Source: Eshraghiella sp050874365
Lineage (GTDB): Bacteria; Bacillota; Clostridia; Lachnospirales; Lachnospiraceae
DNA: 32,245 nt
NCBI GenBank assembly: GCA_050874365.1
Contig: JBNMKN010000007.1
Coordinates: 1-32,245, forward strand
Direction of reading: 5' to 3'
Positions 1-8,203 of this stretch are shown piece by piece. The position numbers and the translations under genes are program-made. The first letter of the stretch is position 1, and each line of letters starts with the position of its first letter. The notes below the pieces were generated by a model. The model saw nothing but the letters and a program-made list of their open reading frames with translations, was not told the origin of the DNA and made no database searches.

Positions 1-1125
1 ATTAACAAACTGTGGTAATTCGTCCAGACTTGTTTTTCTTATAAATTTACCCACTTTGGTTACCCTTGGGTCATCCTGTGTAGTCCATTTTTTCTTATCG
101 CTGCCGTCACAGGTATCAACCATTGACCTGAACTTATACATCTTAAATGTCTTATTGTGAAGTCCTACTCTCTCCTGTTTGTATATAACAGGTCCCTTTG
201 AAGTAGCCTTTACAAGTACAGCTACAATTAACATTATAGGAGAAAAAACAATTAGTGCAAGTACAGCTAACACAATATCCGCAAATCTTTTTATAAATCT
301 GTTGAAAAGTCCGCTTAAAGGCACTCTTCTTATATTGATTACAGGAAGTCCCTGTACATCCTCAATATATGCCCTGGTAGGGATTATGTTATTGTAATCC
401 GGTATGAATTTGGTGTGGATACCGCATTTTTCACACTTTGCCACTATTTTTTCAAGTTTGCCGTATTCTTCGATACTGAGTGTAATTACAATCTCATCAA
501 GGTCATTTGCCTCAATAATTTTTTCGAGTTCTTCTATCTTACCCATGACCTCAATGCCGCGGTACTTGGTTCCTGCTTCCACATTGTCATCAAGAATACC
601 AACTACATGATATCCCCATTGAGGATATGCCTTGATTCTGTCAATGTATCCTTCCGCAGCCCTGCTGTATCCGATCATAAGGACATGCTTCTGATTGAAG
701 CCTTTTTTTCTTATGTGGCGCAAAAACATTCTCAATCCTACTCTTGCGAGAAGTTCAAGAAAAATATTTATTCCCAGGAATATGAATATCATTTCTCTTG
801 AAAAATGTTCAAGATGTGCCATATATAAAATCAGTATCCACGATACAACGCCTACCGTATTCGCCTTGAAAATATTAAACATTTCATATTTCTGTCCGTG
901 CATCCTCTTAGGTGTATATAACCCGAACATGCCGTACAGAATGAGGAATGACGGAACTATTACAATCAGTGCGACAACATATACTCCATACATAGAATGG
1001 TCGCTGCTGTTAAGGAAGGCCTCGCCAAACTTAATTGCCCACGCAGCAAAATAAGCCACAATCATTATTATGGCATCCATGACTACATGTAAAATATTCA
1101 GTTGTCGCTGATTACTTTTTATCAC
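1..1125 (-). CDS. Undecaprenyl-phosphate sugar phosphotransferase (polyprenyl glycosylphosphotransferase), C-terminus cut by window edge
   Basis: Likely transfers a sugar-1-phosphate to undecaprenyl phosphate at the membrane, the first step of an exopolysaccharide or capsule repeat unit. I translated 375 codons. Four or five N-terminal membrane segments (residues about 12-130) are followed by a Rossmann-like CoA-binding-type region (HVLMIGYSRAAEGY, about 147-160) and a bacterial sugar transferase domain. The latter shows a membrane hairpin near 283-306, YKQERVG, KMYKFRSM, and the catalytic stretch KVGKFIRKTSLDELPQ with the Asp-Glu pair at 368-369. Roughly the last 90-100 residues lie outside the window. 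I chose a GTG start at 1125: MIKSNQRQLNILHVV is the usual N-terminus of Lachnospiraceae relatives, and GGAAGAG sits just upstream, inside the end of the preceding gene. An ATG at 1080 would remove the conserved start. The sugar specificity cannot be read from sequence. Confidence 0.9.
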   Translation of the reverse strand, partial: MIKSNQRQLNILHVVMDAIIMIVAYFAAWAIKFGEAFLNSSDHSMYGVYVVALIVIVPSFLILYGMFGLYTPKRMHGQKYEMFNIFKANTVGVVSWILILYMAHLEHFSREMIFIFLGINIFLELLARVGLRMFLRHIRKKGFNQKHVLMIGYSRAAEGYIDRIKAYPQWGYHVVGILDDNVEAGTKYRGIEVMGKIEELEKIIEANDLDEIVITLSIEEYGKLEKIVAKCEKCGIHTKFIPDYNNIIPTRAYIEDVQGLPVINIRRVPLSGLFNRFIKRFADIVLAVLALIVFSPIMLIVAVLVKATSKGPVIYKQERVGLHNKTFKMYKFRSMVDTCDGSDKKKWTTQDDPRVTKVGKFIRKTSLDELPQFVN

Positions 1126-1129
1126 AATA

Positions 1130-2059
1130 TCACTCTTCCAAACTGTTCCAATATTCTTTATTTGATGTCAGTTTTAAAATTATTTTTTTGCTGAGATGCT
1201 TATACATTTTGCCAAGCCTGTAACCTATATACTTGGCGGCACTGTTAATAAACAGATGAGGTATGTCATACCAGTGTCCGTTATCTATCATATATTCTGC
1301 CGCAGACACTACCATTTTAATTCCTTCATTTTCTGACCTGACAGCGGAAAATATTTCTTCGTAATCTTTCTGGGATACTCCCATATCAAAATTACGTTTC
1401 AACTGTTCCATAAAGCTGTAATTATGGGAATGATATACCCTTGCATCGGCACAATATTCAACCGCATATCCGTTTTTCATTGCTTTTGATGCATATACCA
1501 TATCTTCATTAAAGATAATTTTTTCAGGGAAGCCGCCATTTTTAAAATATACAGCCCTGTCATACATGGCACATACATCTGAACAGAAGTAGGTCTTAAT
1601 CCCAAGCTCTTTAATGTCATCAATAGTCTTAATTCTTCCCTGTGGAGGGTAATTATAGTTTCTTGTGTATTTTTCTTCAAAGGAAGCCTTCTTTGAAGCA
1701 AGCTGTCTGCCGTAAGCCACAGCCACATTCTCTCCTTTGCTGCCTTTATGTCCAAAGCACTTTACAAGGCTTGAAACAAGGTGTGCATTGGCAGGTATGG
1801 CATCCATTGTAAGGAATAATACATAATCCGCATTGGATAACGTCATACCCATATGTCTTGTTGCACCATGGTCAAATTCAGGCTTTGTAATATGATGTAC
1901 TTCAATTCTGGAATCAAAAAGAAGTTCTTCATTAAAATATTCTTTTTCCGTATTAATCAGTATTATTCTGTTAATTTCATAATCCTGCTTTAAAAGACGT
2001 CTTAAAAGTATTCCGGTTCCGGAATCCGGTCTGTATAACGGAATAACTACATCAACCAT
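1130..2059 (-). CDS. Family 2 glycosyltransferase, rhamnosyltransferase-like
   Basis: A 309-residue GT-A fold glycosyltransferase, probably adding a sugar to a lipid-linked polysaccharide precursor on the inner face of the membrane. The N-terminus VDVVIPLYRPD is the nucleotide-sugar-binding strand. EFDHGATRHMG (residues 61-71) is a signature of the rhamnosyltransferase branch of GT2, and FLTMDAIP (D86) stands where the metal-binding DxD-type motif is expected. A later NEDMVYASKAM segment resembles the catalytic ED region. The gene starts 2 bases after the glmM stop, with AGGAG inside the glmM end, and is followed after 4 bases by the sugar phosphotransferase, so all three are probably one transcript. 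The acceptor and donor are not determined; rhamnosyl transfer is inferred from the motif only. Confidence 0.85.
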   Translation of the reverse strand: MVDVVIPLYRPDSGTGILLRRLLKQDYEINRIILINTEKEYFNEELLFDSRIEVHHITKPEFDHGATRHMGMTLSNADYVLFLTMDAIPANAHLVSSLVKCFGHKGSKGENVAVAYGRQLASKKASFEEKYTRNYNYPPQGRIKTIDDIKELGIKTYFCSDVCAMYDRAVYFKNGGFPEKIIFNEDMVYASKAMKNGYAVEYCADARVYHSHNYSFMEQLKRNFDMGVSQKDYEEIFSAVRSENEGIKMVVSAAEYMIDNGHWYDIPHLFINSAAKYIGYRLGKMYKHLSKKIILKLTSNKEYWNSLEE

Positions 2060-2061
2060 AA

Positions 2062-3414
2062 TTATTCTCCTAAATTTTCCTCTATCAGTGCTGCAAGTTT
2101 CTCTGCTTCTTTGCTGATGAGTTCAATATCTTTGCCTTCAATCATAACTCTTATAAGAGGTTCTGTTCCGGAAGGTCTTATAAGGACTCTGCCTTCGCCT
2201 GAAAATTTGTCTTCAAATGCTTTAATTGCATCTGCTATAACTTTATTGTCAAGATAATATTCTTTCTTTCTGTTGGCTACCTTTGCATTAACAAGTGCCT
2301 GTGGAAGCACGGTCATTACAGAAGCAAGTTCCGAAAGCTTACTGCCGGTATTAACCATTACCTCTAAAAGGTGTAAAGCACTGATAAGTCCGTCTCCGGT
2401 TGTGTTTTCATCAAGGAAAATAATATGTCCCGACTGTTCTCCTCCGAGATTGTAGCCCTCTTTAAGCATACGCTCCAGAACATATCTGTCGCCAACCTTG
2501 GTCTGCTCTATGTTAATATTTTCTCTTTCACCCATCTGGAAAAATCCGAGGTTACTCATAACCGTAGCCGTAATGGTATTCTTTTTAAGTGTTCCCTTAT
2601 TTTTCATATATAATCCACATATAGCCATTACCTGGTCGCCGTCAACCACATTGCCTTTTTCATCAACAGCTAACATTCTGTCAGCATCACCGTCAAAGGC
2701 AATACCGATATCAGCACCTTTTTCAATAACGGTTTTCTTAAGTTCTTCAAGATGTGTGGAACCACAATTTCTGTTAATGTTCACACCGTCAGGGTTATTA
2801 TGGATTACAACAGGGTCAGCCGATAATTTTCTGAGTGCCTTTTCGGCTGTGTAATAAGACGCACCCTCCGCTGTATCCACAACTATCTTAAGGCCTGACA
2901 AATCCATATTAAAAAGACCTGCCGCGAACTCAACATAATCGTCTTTGGCTTTATCAAGGTATGTAATACGTCCTACATCTCCTCCTAAAGGCATAGGAAA
3001 CTCTGCAAGATTAACTCTTATGTATTCTTCTATCTCATCTTCCAGCTGGTCTGATAACTTATAGCCTGTGCCACCGAAGAATTTAATTCCGTTATACTCA
3101 GCCGGATTATGTGAAGCTGATACAACTACACCTGCATCGCAATTATATTTTCTTGTGAGATAAGCAATAGCCGGTGTGGGTATAACGCCTGCATATATGG
3201 CATTGGCTCCAACCGAGCATATACCTGCCATTAAAGCGTTAGCTAACATATCTCCCGATATTCTTGTATCACATCCCACAAGTATAGTTGCCTTATGTGA
3301 ATTTTCTTTTGTCAGAACATAGGCTCCTGCCTTACCAAGGTTCATCGCAAGTTCAACTGTAAGCTCCTTGTTGGCTACGCCTCTGACTCCGTCTGTTCCA
3401 AATAATCTTGCCAT
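2062..3414 (-). CDS. glmM: Phosphoglucosamine mutase GlmM
   Basis: Converts glucosamine-6-phosphate to glucosamine-1-phosphate for UDP-GlcNAc, peptidoglycan and polysaccharide synthesis in the cytoplasm. The 450-residue length is typical. The N-terminus MARLFGTDGVRG is diagnostic. VVVSASHNPAEYNG carries the phospho-acceptor Ser (S101), DGDADR (241-246) is the Mg2+ loop, GGEQSGH is the sugar-binding loop, and RPSGTEPLIRVM is the C-terminal phosphate-binding motif. GGAG lies 7 bases before the ATG. It lies 20 bases downstream of cdaR, the conserved Firmicutes order cdaA-cdaR-glmM. In characterised Firmicutes GlmM binds CdaA and lowers c-di-AMP synthesis, which is likely but untested here. Confidence 0.97.
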   Translation of the reverse strand: MARLFGTDGVRGVANKELTVELAMNLGKAGAYVLTKENSHKATILVGCDTRISGDMLANALMAGICSVGANAIYAGVIPTPAIAYLTRKYNCDAGVVVSASHNPAEYNGIKFFGGTGYKLSDQLEDEIEEYIRVNLAEFPMPLGGDVGRITYLDKAKDDYVEFAAGLFNMDLSGLKIVVDTAEGASYYTAEKALRKLSADPVVIHNNPDGVNINRNCGSTHLEELKKTVIEKGADIGIAFDGDADRMLAVDEKGNVVDGDQVMAICGLYMKNKGTLKKNTITATVMSNLGFFQMGERENINIEQTKVGDRYVLERMLKEGYNLGGEQSGHIIFLDENTTGDGLISALHLLEVMVNTGSKLSELASVMTVLPQALVNAKVANRKKEYYLDNKVIADAIKAFEDKFSGEGRVLIRPSGTEPLIRVMIEGKDIELISKEAEKLAALIEENLGE

Positions 3415-3434
3415 TTCGTTACTCCACTTTCGAT

Positions 3435-4766
3435 TTAATTATTATTTTCATTTGAGCTGTCCTGTGTACTTTCTGTTATATCACCTGAAGGTGTTGTAGG
3501 CTGCTCACTCTTTTCTGTTACTTCAACGGTTATATCGTAAGTTCCTTCGATATTGTAATCGGTACTCTTTTTGATATTAAGCCTTACGGTATATTTACCC
3601 GGTTTTCTGTCTGCCATTGACGCCGTTATGTCAAGGCTGCCCGGTCTTATCGTATCAACTACATCTTTGTCACCTGTTATGGTAATTTTGAAATTATCGC
3701 TGTTACTTACAATCTTATAATCGTAATTGTTGTTCGTATCGGTAAGAGAAATATCACTGTAAAGGTAATCAATCTCTGCTTTTCTTAAAACTGTAATATC
3801 TACTGTAAGTGTGCTTTCGGAAGATACAATCCTGCAACCGCTTGGAAGATATATCCCAAGAGGCACGGTGAGTGTTGTATTCTCACTGATTCCCTCAGCC
3901 GAAAGTACATCAGACGGAATATCAATGGAGGTAATTCCGTCAAGAATATCCTTGGTTGCCGCAATCTGGATTTTTTCCAATGAGCCTTTGCTTTCAGATA
4001 CCACATATCCGTCCGCAGGTTCTCCGTTTACTGCATAATTAACTTCAATCCATTTGGTTGGTATTATTTCAATATTGATACGTCCGGTGTTTCTGTTCAG
4101 AGTAAGCAAATCACTCTTCACTTCCACTCCGTTCTCGTCATAGAAAACTATTCTGGCATCTTCCGAGATACTCTGTTTTAAGTTGGAAACATCATAAACC
4201 ACCTTGGCAGTCTTTATTCTGTTGACAATGCTTTCTGCTCCCGTAACCGTAACCGTATCAGGTGCCACATAGCACTCTCCTACAACATATCCGTCTGCCG
4301 GCTCTCCTGTATATGATGATTCAATCGTAATCTCTTTAGATAATTTATTGTCTATTGAAAGACTTACGTACTCTGTCCTTAATGACACAATATCTATCTG
4401 GTTTACAACTTCGCTTTTCTCACATCTTACATATATCTTGGCTTTATCCGATGTAGGTGAAAGTTCACTGAAATCGGCATACGCATAAAAATCCGATGCT
4501 TCAAGGCTCTCCGCTATGGACTGCGGTGCTTTAACCGAAATGCTGATTACAGAACCACTCTGAACCGAATAAGTATATCCCTTCTGTCCAAGCGCATCTT
4601 CATTGAGGAATACCACCTGTATTCCGGATATCATGGTGGTTCTGCTCGGATTATCGATATTAACAATAGCCACCCATATTATTACTGCCAGAACCACGGC
4701 AAGAATTTTCAGGGCAAAATTATGAAGAATCAGGTCTTTGAATTTGAATTCTTTAACGCTTTTCAT
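3435..4766 (-). CDS. cdaR: YbbR-domain protein CdaR, regulator of diadenylate cyclase
   Basis: A 443-residue membrane-anchored protein with one N-terminal membrane helix (about residues 15-35, FALKILAVVLAVIIWVAIV) and an extracytoplasmic part made of several YbbR repeats. Repeated phrases such as ADGYVVGE and ADGYVVSE mark successive repeats. The C-terminus is a low-complexity Ser/Thr/Asn/Glu tail (SEQPTTPSGD onward), probably unstructured at the cell surface. CdaR homologues bind CdaA and modulate its activity. The start ATG lies inside the cdaA end (14-base overlap), with a GGGGG-rich ribosome binding site, so the two are translationally coupled. Assignment rests on repeats plus gene order. 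Confidence 0.92.
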   Translation of the reverse strand: MKSVKEFKFKDLILHNFALKILAVVLAVIIWVAIVNIDNPSRTTMISGIQVVFLNEDALGQKGYTYSVQSGSVISISVKAPQSIAESLEASDFYAYADFSELSPTSDKAKIYVRCEKSEVVNQIDIVSLRTEYVSLSIDNKLSKEITIESSYTGEPADGYVVGECYVAPDTVTVTGAESIVNRIKTAKVVYDVSNLKQSISEDARIVFYDENGVEVKSDLLTLNRNTGRINIEIIPTKWIEVNYAVNGEPADGYVVSESKGSLEKIQIAATKDILDGITSIDIPSDVLSAEGISENTTLTVPLGIYLPSGCRIVSSESTLTVDITVLRKAEIDYLYSDISLTDTNNNYDYKIVSNSDNFKITITGDKDVVDTIRPGSLDITASMADRKPGKYTVRLNIKKSTDYNIEGTYDITVEVTEKSEQPTTPSGDITESTQDSSNENNN

Positions 4767-5631
4767 TATCTGATGCCCCCTTCTTCCAAAGTTTGTAACG
4801 TTTTACGTCTATTGATTTCTTCTGGATAAAAGTAAGTTTCTTTTTAAGGTAATCCTGGTCCACCGCTCTTATAAGTTCACCTGCTATGGCAATGGATACA
4901 TTACCTGTCTCTTCCGAAACCACAAGAGTCATGGTATCCGTAACCTCAGAAATACCTACAGCGGCTCTGTGTCTTGTTCCGAGTTCCTTGCTTATCTGCA
5001 TATTATCGGATAACGGAAGGTAACATGTAGCCGACACAATTCTGTCGCCACGGACAATAACCGCTCCGTCATGGAGAGGTGTATTATGTTCAAAAATATT
5101 GATAAGAAGCTGGCTTGTAACAATTCCATCCACAGGAATACCCGTCTTTTCGTAATCCGTAAGCAGGATATCCTGTTCTATTACTATGAGTGCCCCTGTC
5201 TTATTTTTTGCAAGTTCGAAGCACGCCCTCACAAGCTCATTGACCGTCTTGTCACTGAAACGTTCGCCCTTATCCTTTTTCTCTGTAAAAGGAAGAATAC
5301 TTTTAAAGTATTTTTTCTGTCCCAGTTGTTCAAGTGCTTTTCTGAGTTCCGGCTGGAATATAATCACAACCGCTATAATAGCTATATTAATAACTTTGCC
5401 TGCAATCCAGAGTATTGTCGTAAAATCAAAAATATAGGCAATAATCAGAAATACAAGAATTACAATAATACCTTTTAAAAGAGCAAACGCCCTTGTTGTC
5501 TTAACCCATGCCATAAATTCATAAAGAATTATTGCAAGTATTATTATTTCAAAAATATTGGAAACCCTTAACGTTCTTGGAATATATATATTGGATATAT
5601 ATTCTTCAATAAAATTTGATATGGCACTCAT
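4753..5631 (-). CDS. cdaA: Diadenylate cyclase CdaA (DisA_N domain)
   Basis: Makes the second messenger c-di-AMP from two ATP at the membrane; c-di-AMP controls potassium transport and cell-wall stability in Firmicutes. The 292-residue protein has three N-terminal membrane helices (about residues 23-95), a short linker with FQPELRKALEQLG, then a DAC domain. The catalytic motifs are intact: PLHDGAVIV (D188-G189-A190) and GTRHRAAVGISE (R220-H221-R222). GGAAG precedes the ATG by a normal distance. The gene overlaps cdaR and is followed by glmM, the standard operon. The two genes upstream encode unknown membrane proteins in the same transcript. Confidence 0.97.
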   Translation of the reverse strand: MSAISNFIEEYISNIYIPRTLRVSNIFEIIILAIILYEFMAWVKTTRAFALLKGIIVILVFLIIAYIFDFTTILWIAGKVINIAIIAVVIIFQPELRKALEQLGQKKYFKSILPFTEKKDKGERFSDKTVNELVRACFELAKNKTGALIVIEQDILLTDYEKTGIPVDGIVTSQLLINIFEHNTPLHDGAVIVRGDRIVSATCYLPLSDNMQISKELGTRHRAAVGISEVTDTMTLVVSEETGNVSIAIAGELIRAVDQDYLKKKLTFIQKKSIDVKRYKLWKKGASDNEKR

Positions 5632-5652
5632 TATTTCACTTCCATTCTATTG

Positions 5653-6639
5653 CTATCTGTCTTCCTGATCCTCTTCAAAACTTTCTGTATGAATGTATCC
5701 CTTGTCTCTTGAGTTGATTTTCTTAACGGTAATGTCGCTTTCCGTAACCGATACTTTAGGAACAGCCTTTACATAGTAATAATAGTCATTATCCTCAAAC
5801 TGCACATACTCCGTTGCCGTGTAATCCACAGAGAATATGAACAGGTGCAGCGCAAGTCCGATAACTATGGCTAAAACAGTTCCTATTATTATAAGAAATA
5901 CATTTGTCTTTATCGATAACAGCGAAAATGACACTATAAGAATAACAGCATTCGTAAAACAGCCTGCAACAATTCCGATAATCCATGAATAATTTACAGA
6001 CAGTCTCTTTATAAGATATATCATAAGTATCGCTATTGCAAAGGACACAATGGTAATAATAAGTTCTTTGTTATTAAGTATATTATTAAAAATAAAAGTT
6101 ATGTTCTGGACAGCACTGTCGGCATCAAGGGAAGATATCGCCGTAGAATACCTTGACGCAAAGCTTATCATATAATACATAAATATTCCGCATACAACCG
6201 GTACGATTCCCGTCATACCTACGGTAAGTGCAGCAATTACCGGAATAATGTACGGTATTTTGATGTAAAATAAAAGTGGTGTCAGGATTAAAAGTATTCC
6301 TGTCTTAGGTGCAAATCTGAAATAAAGCAGATACACTATCAGAACTACAATCGTTGCTATTGCCGCAAGTTCCATGGACATCCCGAAAAGATGTATAAGT
6401 GCAAGCACCGTAGCGCATATTACCGTAACGCTTACAGGCACAAAAGCACACATAAGGGCAATCGCAAAGCATATAAGCGGATTAGCCAGTATATCGTTGG
6501 TTCCTATTGCCTTGCCGATTAACAGAAATGAAAAAAGTGCAAGAAGGAACTTCATTGCAAGATTAATATATGTGCTGAACCTGCCGTAAAACGCAAGCAT
6601 TTTTTCCTTAATTATAAGTAAATTCTTAACAAAAGTCAT
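5653..6639 (-). CDS. Uncharacterised polytopic membrane protein upstream of cdaA
   Basis: I do not recognise a functional family. The 328-residue protein has about nine hydrophobic segments filling residues 25-265 (for example CFAIALMCAFVPVSV and GTVLAIVIGLALHLFIF) and a charged cytoplasmic tail. The tail contains FEDNDYYYYVKAVPKVSV and an acidic end (ESFEEDQEDR). The Tyr-rich FEDxxYYYYVKAVPK phrase looks conserved next to cdaA in related Clostridia, from memory. AGGAGG lies 5 bases before the ATG. The gene is 21 bases upstream of cdaA and 9 bases downstream of another small membrane protein. Position suggests a role tied to CdaA localisation or regulation, but nothing in the sequence proves this. 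A transporter permease label would be unsupported. Confidence 0.8.
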   Translation of the reverse strand: MTFVKNLLIIKEKMLAFYGRFSTYINLAMKFLLALFSFLLIGKAIGTNDILANPLICFAIALMCAFVPVSVTVICATVLALIHLFGMSMELAAIATIVVLIVYLLYFRFAPKTGILLILTPLLFYIKIPYIIPVIAALTVGMTGIVPVVCGIFMYYMISFASRYSTAISSLDADSAVQNITFIFNNILNNKELIITIVSFAIAILMIYLIKRLSVNYSWIIGIVAGCFTNAVILIVSFSLLSIKTNVFLIIIGTVLAIVIGLALHLFIFSVDYTATEYVQFEDNDYYYYVKAVPKVSVTESDITVKKINSRDKGYIHTESFEEDQEDR

Positions 6640-6648
6640 ACCGTCCTC

Positions 6649-7053
6649 CTACTTTATCTTCTTCATATCTTCCTTGTTAAGTTTATAAATCTTGGCAAGT
6701 CTGTTCTGATATACCTTGATGCCGTTCTCGGATTCCGTATATCTGTATGAATAGACAAAATATGCAATAAACATAAACACAACCATCATGGCTATATATC
6801 CCAGAATTATGACTACAAGCAGCACCGTATAGTTCATTGTTGTAAGTCTGTTAATGAGATTTTCAAAATTGCAGCACGCAATGAGTATAAGAAGCAAAAA
6901 ATATGCTATTGTAACCGCAATTGCCGTAAGCCACATGTGAAGTGACACATAATCTTTTCTGTAATATTTGGATTTAGGAATATCTTCGGTGCCTTCGTGC
7001 TTAAGGTACATTGCCGTACGTGCCATAAGACGCACCTTTCTTTTATTAATCAT
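6649..7053 (-). CDS. Small membrane protein, first gene of the cdaA operon
   Basis: A 134-residue protein of unknown function. A basic N-terminus (NKRKVRLMAR) and a hydrophilic segment precede two membrane helices near residues 43-62 (AIAVTIAYFLLLILIACC) and 77-100 (TVLLVVIILGYIAMMVVFMF). A charged tail rich in Tyr and Lys follows, so both termini are predicted cytoplasmic. AGGAG lies about 8 bases before the chosen ATG; an ATG five bases upstream is in another frame. It directly follows a TGATATAAT extended -10 promoter and is therefore probably the first gene of the seven-gene cdaA-glmM-glycosyltransferase operon. Homology was not identified. Confidence 0.75.
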   Translation of the reverse strand: MINKRKVRLMARTAMYLKHEGTEDIPKSKYYRKDYVSLHMWLTAIAVTIAYFLLLILIACCNFENLINRLTTMNYTVLLVVIILGYIAMMVVFMFIAYFVYSYRYTESENGIKVYQNRLAKIYKLNKEDMKKIK

Positions 7054-7084
7054 ACATTTGCTCCTGAATCAAGTCTTAAGAGTA

Positions 7085-7093
7085 ATTATATCA
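7085..7093 (-). promoter_or_regulatory. Extended -10 promoter for the cdaA operon
   Basis: Read on the minus strand the site is TGATATAAT, a perfect extended -10 (TGnTATAAT). It sits about 32 bases upstream of the 134-residue membrane protein ATG. No good -35 hexamer is present at 17 bases (TCGTAT), which is common for extended -10 promoters. It lies between the Ig-like protein gene and the cdaA operon, and no terminator is evident there, so read-through from upstream is also possible. Confidence 0.6.
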
Positions 7094-7121
7094 TACCCAT
7101 TGTTAAAATACGAATACAAAA

Positions 7122-8117
7122 TTAATACGAAATTATTAATTTTGCGTGTCCGCTGTCTGATGCCGGACGTATTCTTATTGTATGACCCTTTGCAACAATC
7201 GTTTTATTGTCCTGTGCCTCGGTAAATGTTCTGAAGACATTACTGCTCTCATCACCGCACACACATTTTATCAACTCAATCAAAGCATTGTCAAATCCCG
7301 TAGTTCTTGTCTGCACATATATCTGGACCTGATTGTCATCTATTATAACTTCTCCGAGATAATTTCCGTCTTCTTCATATATATAAGCAAAATCCATATC
7401 CTGTTTATATCTCTTATATCCAAGAGAAGTAATTGTATTCATAAGTATATCTTTATAGTTGTCTCCGGGTTCCGTCTCCTCTGTTCTGTCAGGATTGGTA
7501 GGTATCACATCCGGTATATATGCTCCCGGTGTTGTCTCCTCTTCCCCTGAAGGAGTTGTCGCCTGTGGTTCATTGCTGCTATTGCCGTTCTCAGGTACCT
7601 TTGTCTCTTTTGGTACCACTCCGCCGTTTCCGTCAGGTATATATATCGGCAGAGCCGGTTCTGCGGCAGGTTCATTGTCAGTATCCGTAACAGTCTCATT
7701 TTCTATGCCGGCAATTACAACCGAATCTGTCAGCGAACCTGAGGTTGCCGTTATGATTGCGGTTCCTGTGCCGTTCACTCTTACATTTCCTTTTTCATCC
7801 ACAGATACTATATCTTTATCCGAGCTTTTGAATACAACAGTCTGTAAAACCTTATTGTCACTTCCCTCAAGGTTTAAAGTGAGGGTGGTTCCCACATAAA
7901 GGCTGCAGTCATCCGTGGTAATTTTTATATATTCTCCGTCTTTTATATAATCATTACGGTTGACAGTCGGTTCATTGGTATTCTCTGAATTTTTGCCTTT
8001 TTTATTTTTCTTTATACATACAAGCGTAACTATCCCTGCAACAATTAATATGAAAACAAGTGCAGTTATAACCACTCTTTTTACATTCAAATGTCCTTTT
8101 CTTTTAACAGCAGCCAA
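7122..8117 (-). CDS. Membrane-anchored protein with bacterial Ig-like (BIG2) domain
   Basis: A 331-residue exported protein of unknown role. A Lys/Arg-rich N-terminus and one membrane helix (VVITALVFILIVAGIVTLVCI) anchor it. After a short linker comes a BIG2-like domain (SLYVGTTLTLNLEG, SSDKDIVSVDEKGNVRVNGTGTAIITATSG). A long Pro/Thr/Glu/Asn linker follows, then a C-terminal alpha/beta domain of about 115 residues (YKDILMNTITSLGYKRYKQD onward) that I do not recognise. I chose a TTG start at 8117 (MAAVKRKG) because GGAGG lies 7 bases upstream. An in-frame TTG 12 codons earlier would place that ribosome binding site inside the gene. Its own promoter is at 8142-8170. A surface adhesion or wall-associated role is only a guess from the BIG2 fold. 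Confidence 0.8.
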   Translation of the reverse strand: MAAVKRKGHLNVKRVVITALVFILIVAGIVTLVCIKKNKKGKNSENTNEPTVNRNDYIKDGEYIKITTDDCSLYVGTTLTLNLEGSDNKVLQTVVFKSSDKDIVSVDEKGNVRVNGTGTAIITATSGSLTDSVVIAGIENETVTDTDNEPAAEPALPIYIPDGNGGVVPKETKVPENGNSSNEPQATTPSGEEETTPGAYIPDVIPTNPDRTEETEPGDNYKDILMNTITSLGYKRYKQDMDFAYIYEEDGNYLGEVIIDDNQVQIYVQTRTTGFDNALIELIKCVCGDESSNVFRTFTEAQDNKTIVAKGHTIRIRPASDSGHAKLIISY

Positions 8118-8141
8118 AATAGCACCTCCGAATTTTTTATT

Positions 8142-8170
8142 ATTGTAATACAAAACAAAATAATATTCAA
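8142..8170 (-). promoter_or_regulatory. Putative sigma-A promoter for the Ig-like protein gene
   Basis: On the minus strand TTGAAT (8170-8165) and TACAAT (8147-8142) are separated by exactly 17 bases. The -10 matches 5 of 6 and the -35 matches 4 of 6 consensus positions. It lies about 25 bases upstream of the chosen TTG start and just after the end of the marR-like gene. Confidence 0.5.
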
Positions 8171-8178
8171 CGCAAGAA

Positions 8179-8203
8179 TGGCTCCATGATAATCACAGAG
8201 CCA
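8179..8203 (-). terminator. Weak candidate terminator at the end of the fatty-acid cluster
   Basis: An inverted repeat TGGCTC / GAGCCA with a 13-base loop overlaps the marR stop codon; on the minus strand it is followed by ATTCTTG, a short and interrupted T tract. The stem is only six pairs, so termination may be inefficient. Confidence 0.3.

Noticed and set aside
415..801. Plus-strand open frames over 1-1125
   Set aside because: They are the opposite strand of the sugar phosphotransferase, whose long motif-rich frame explains the region.
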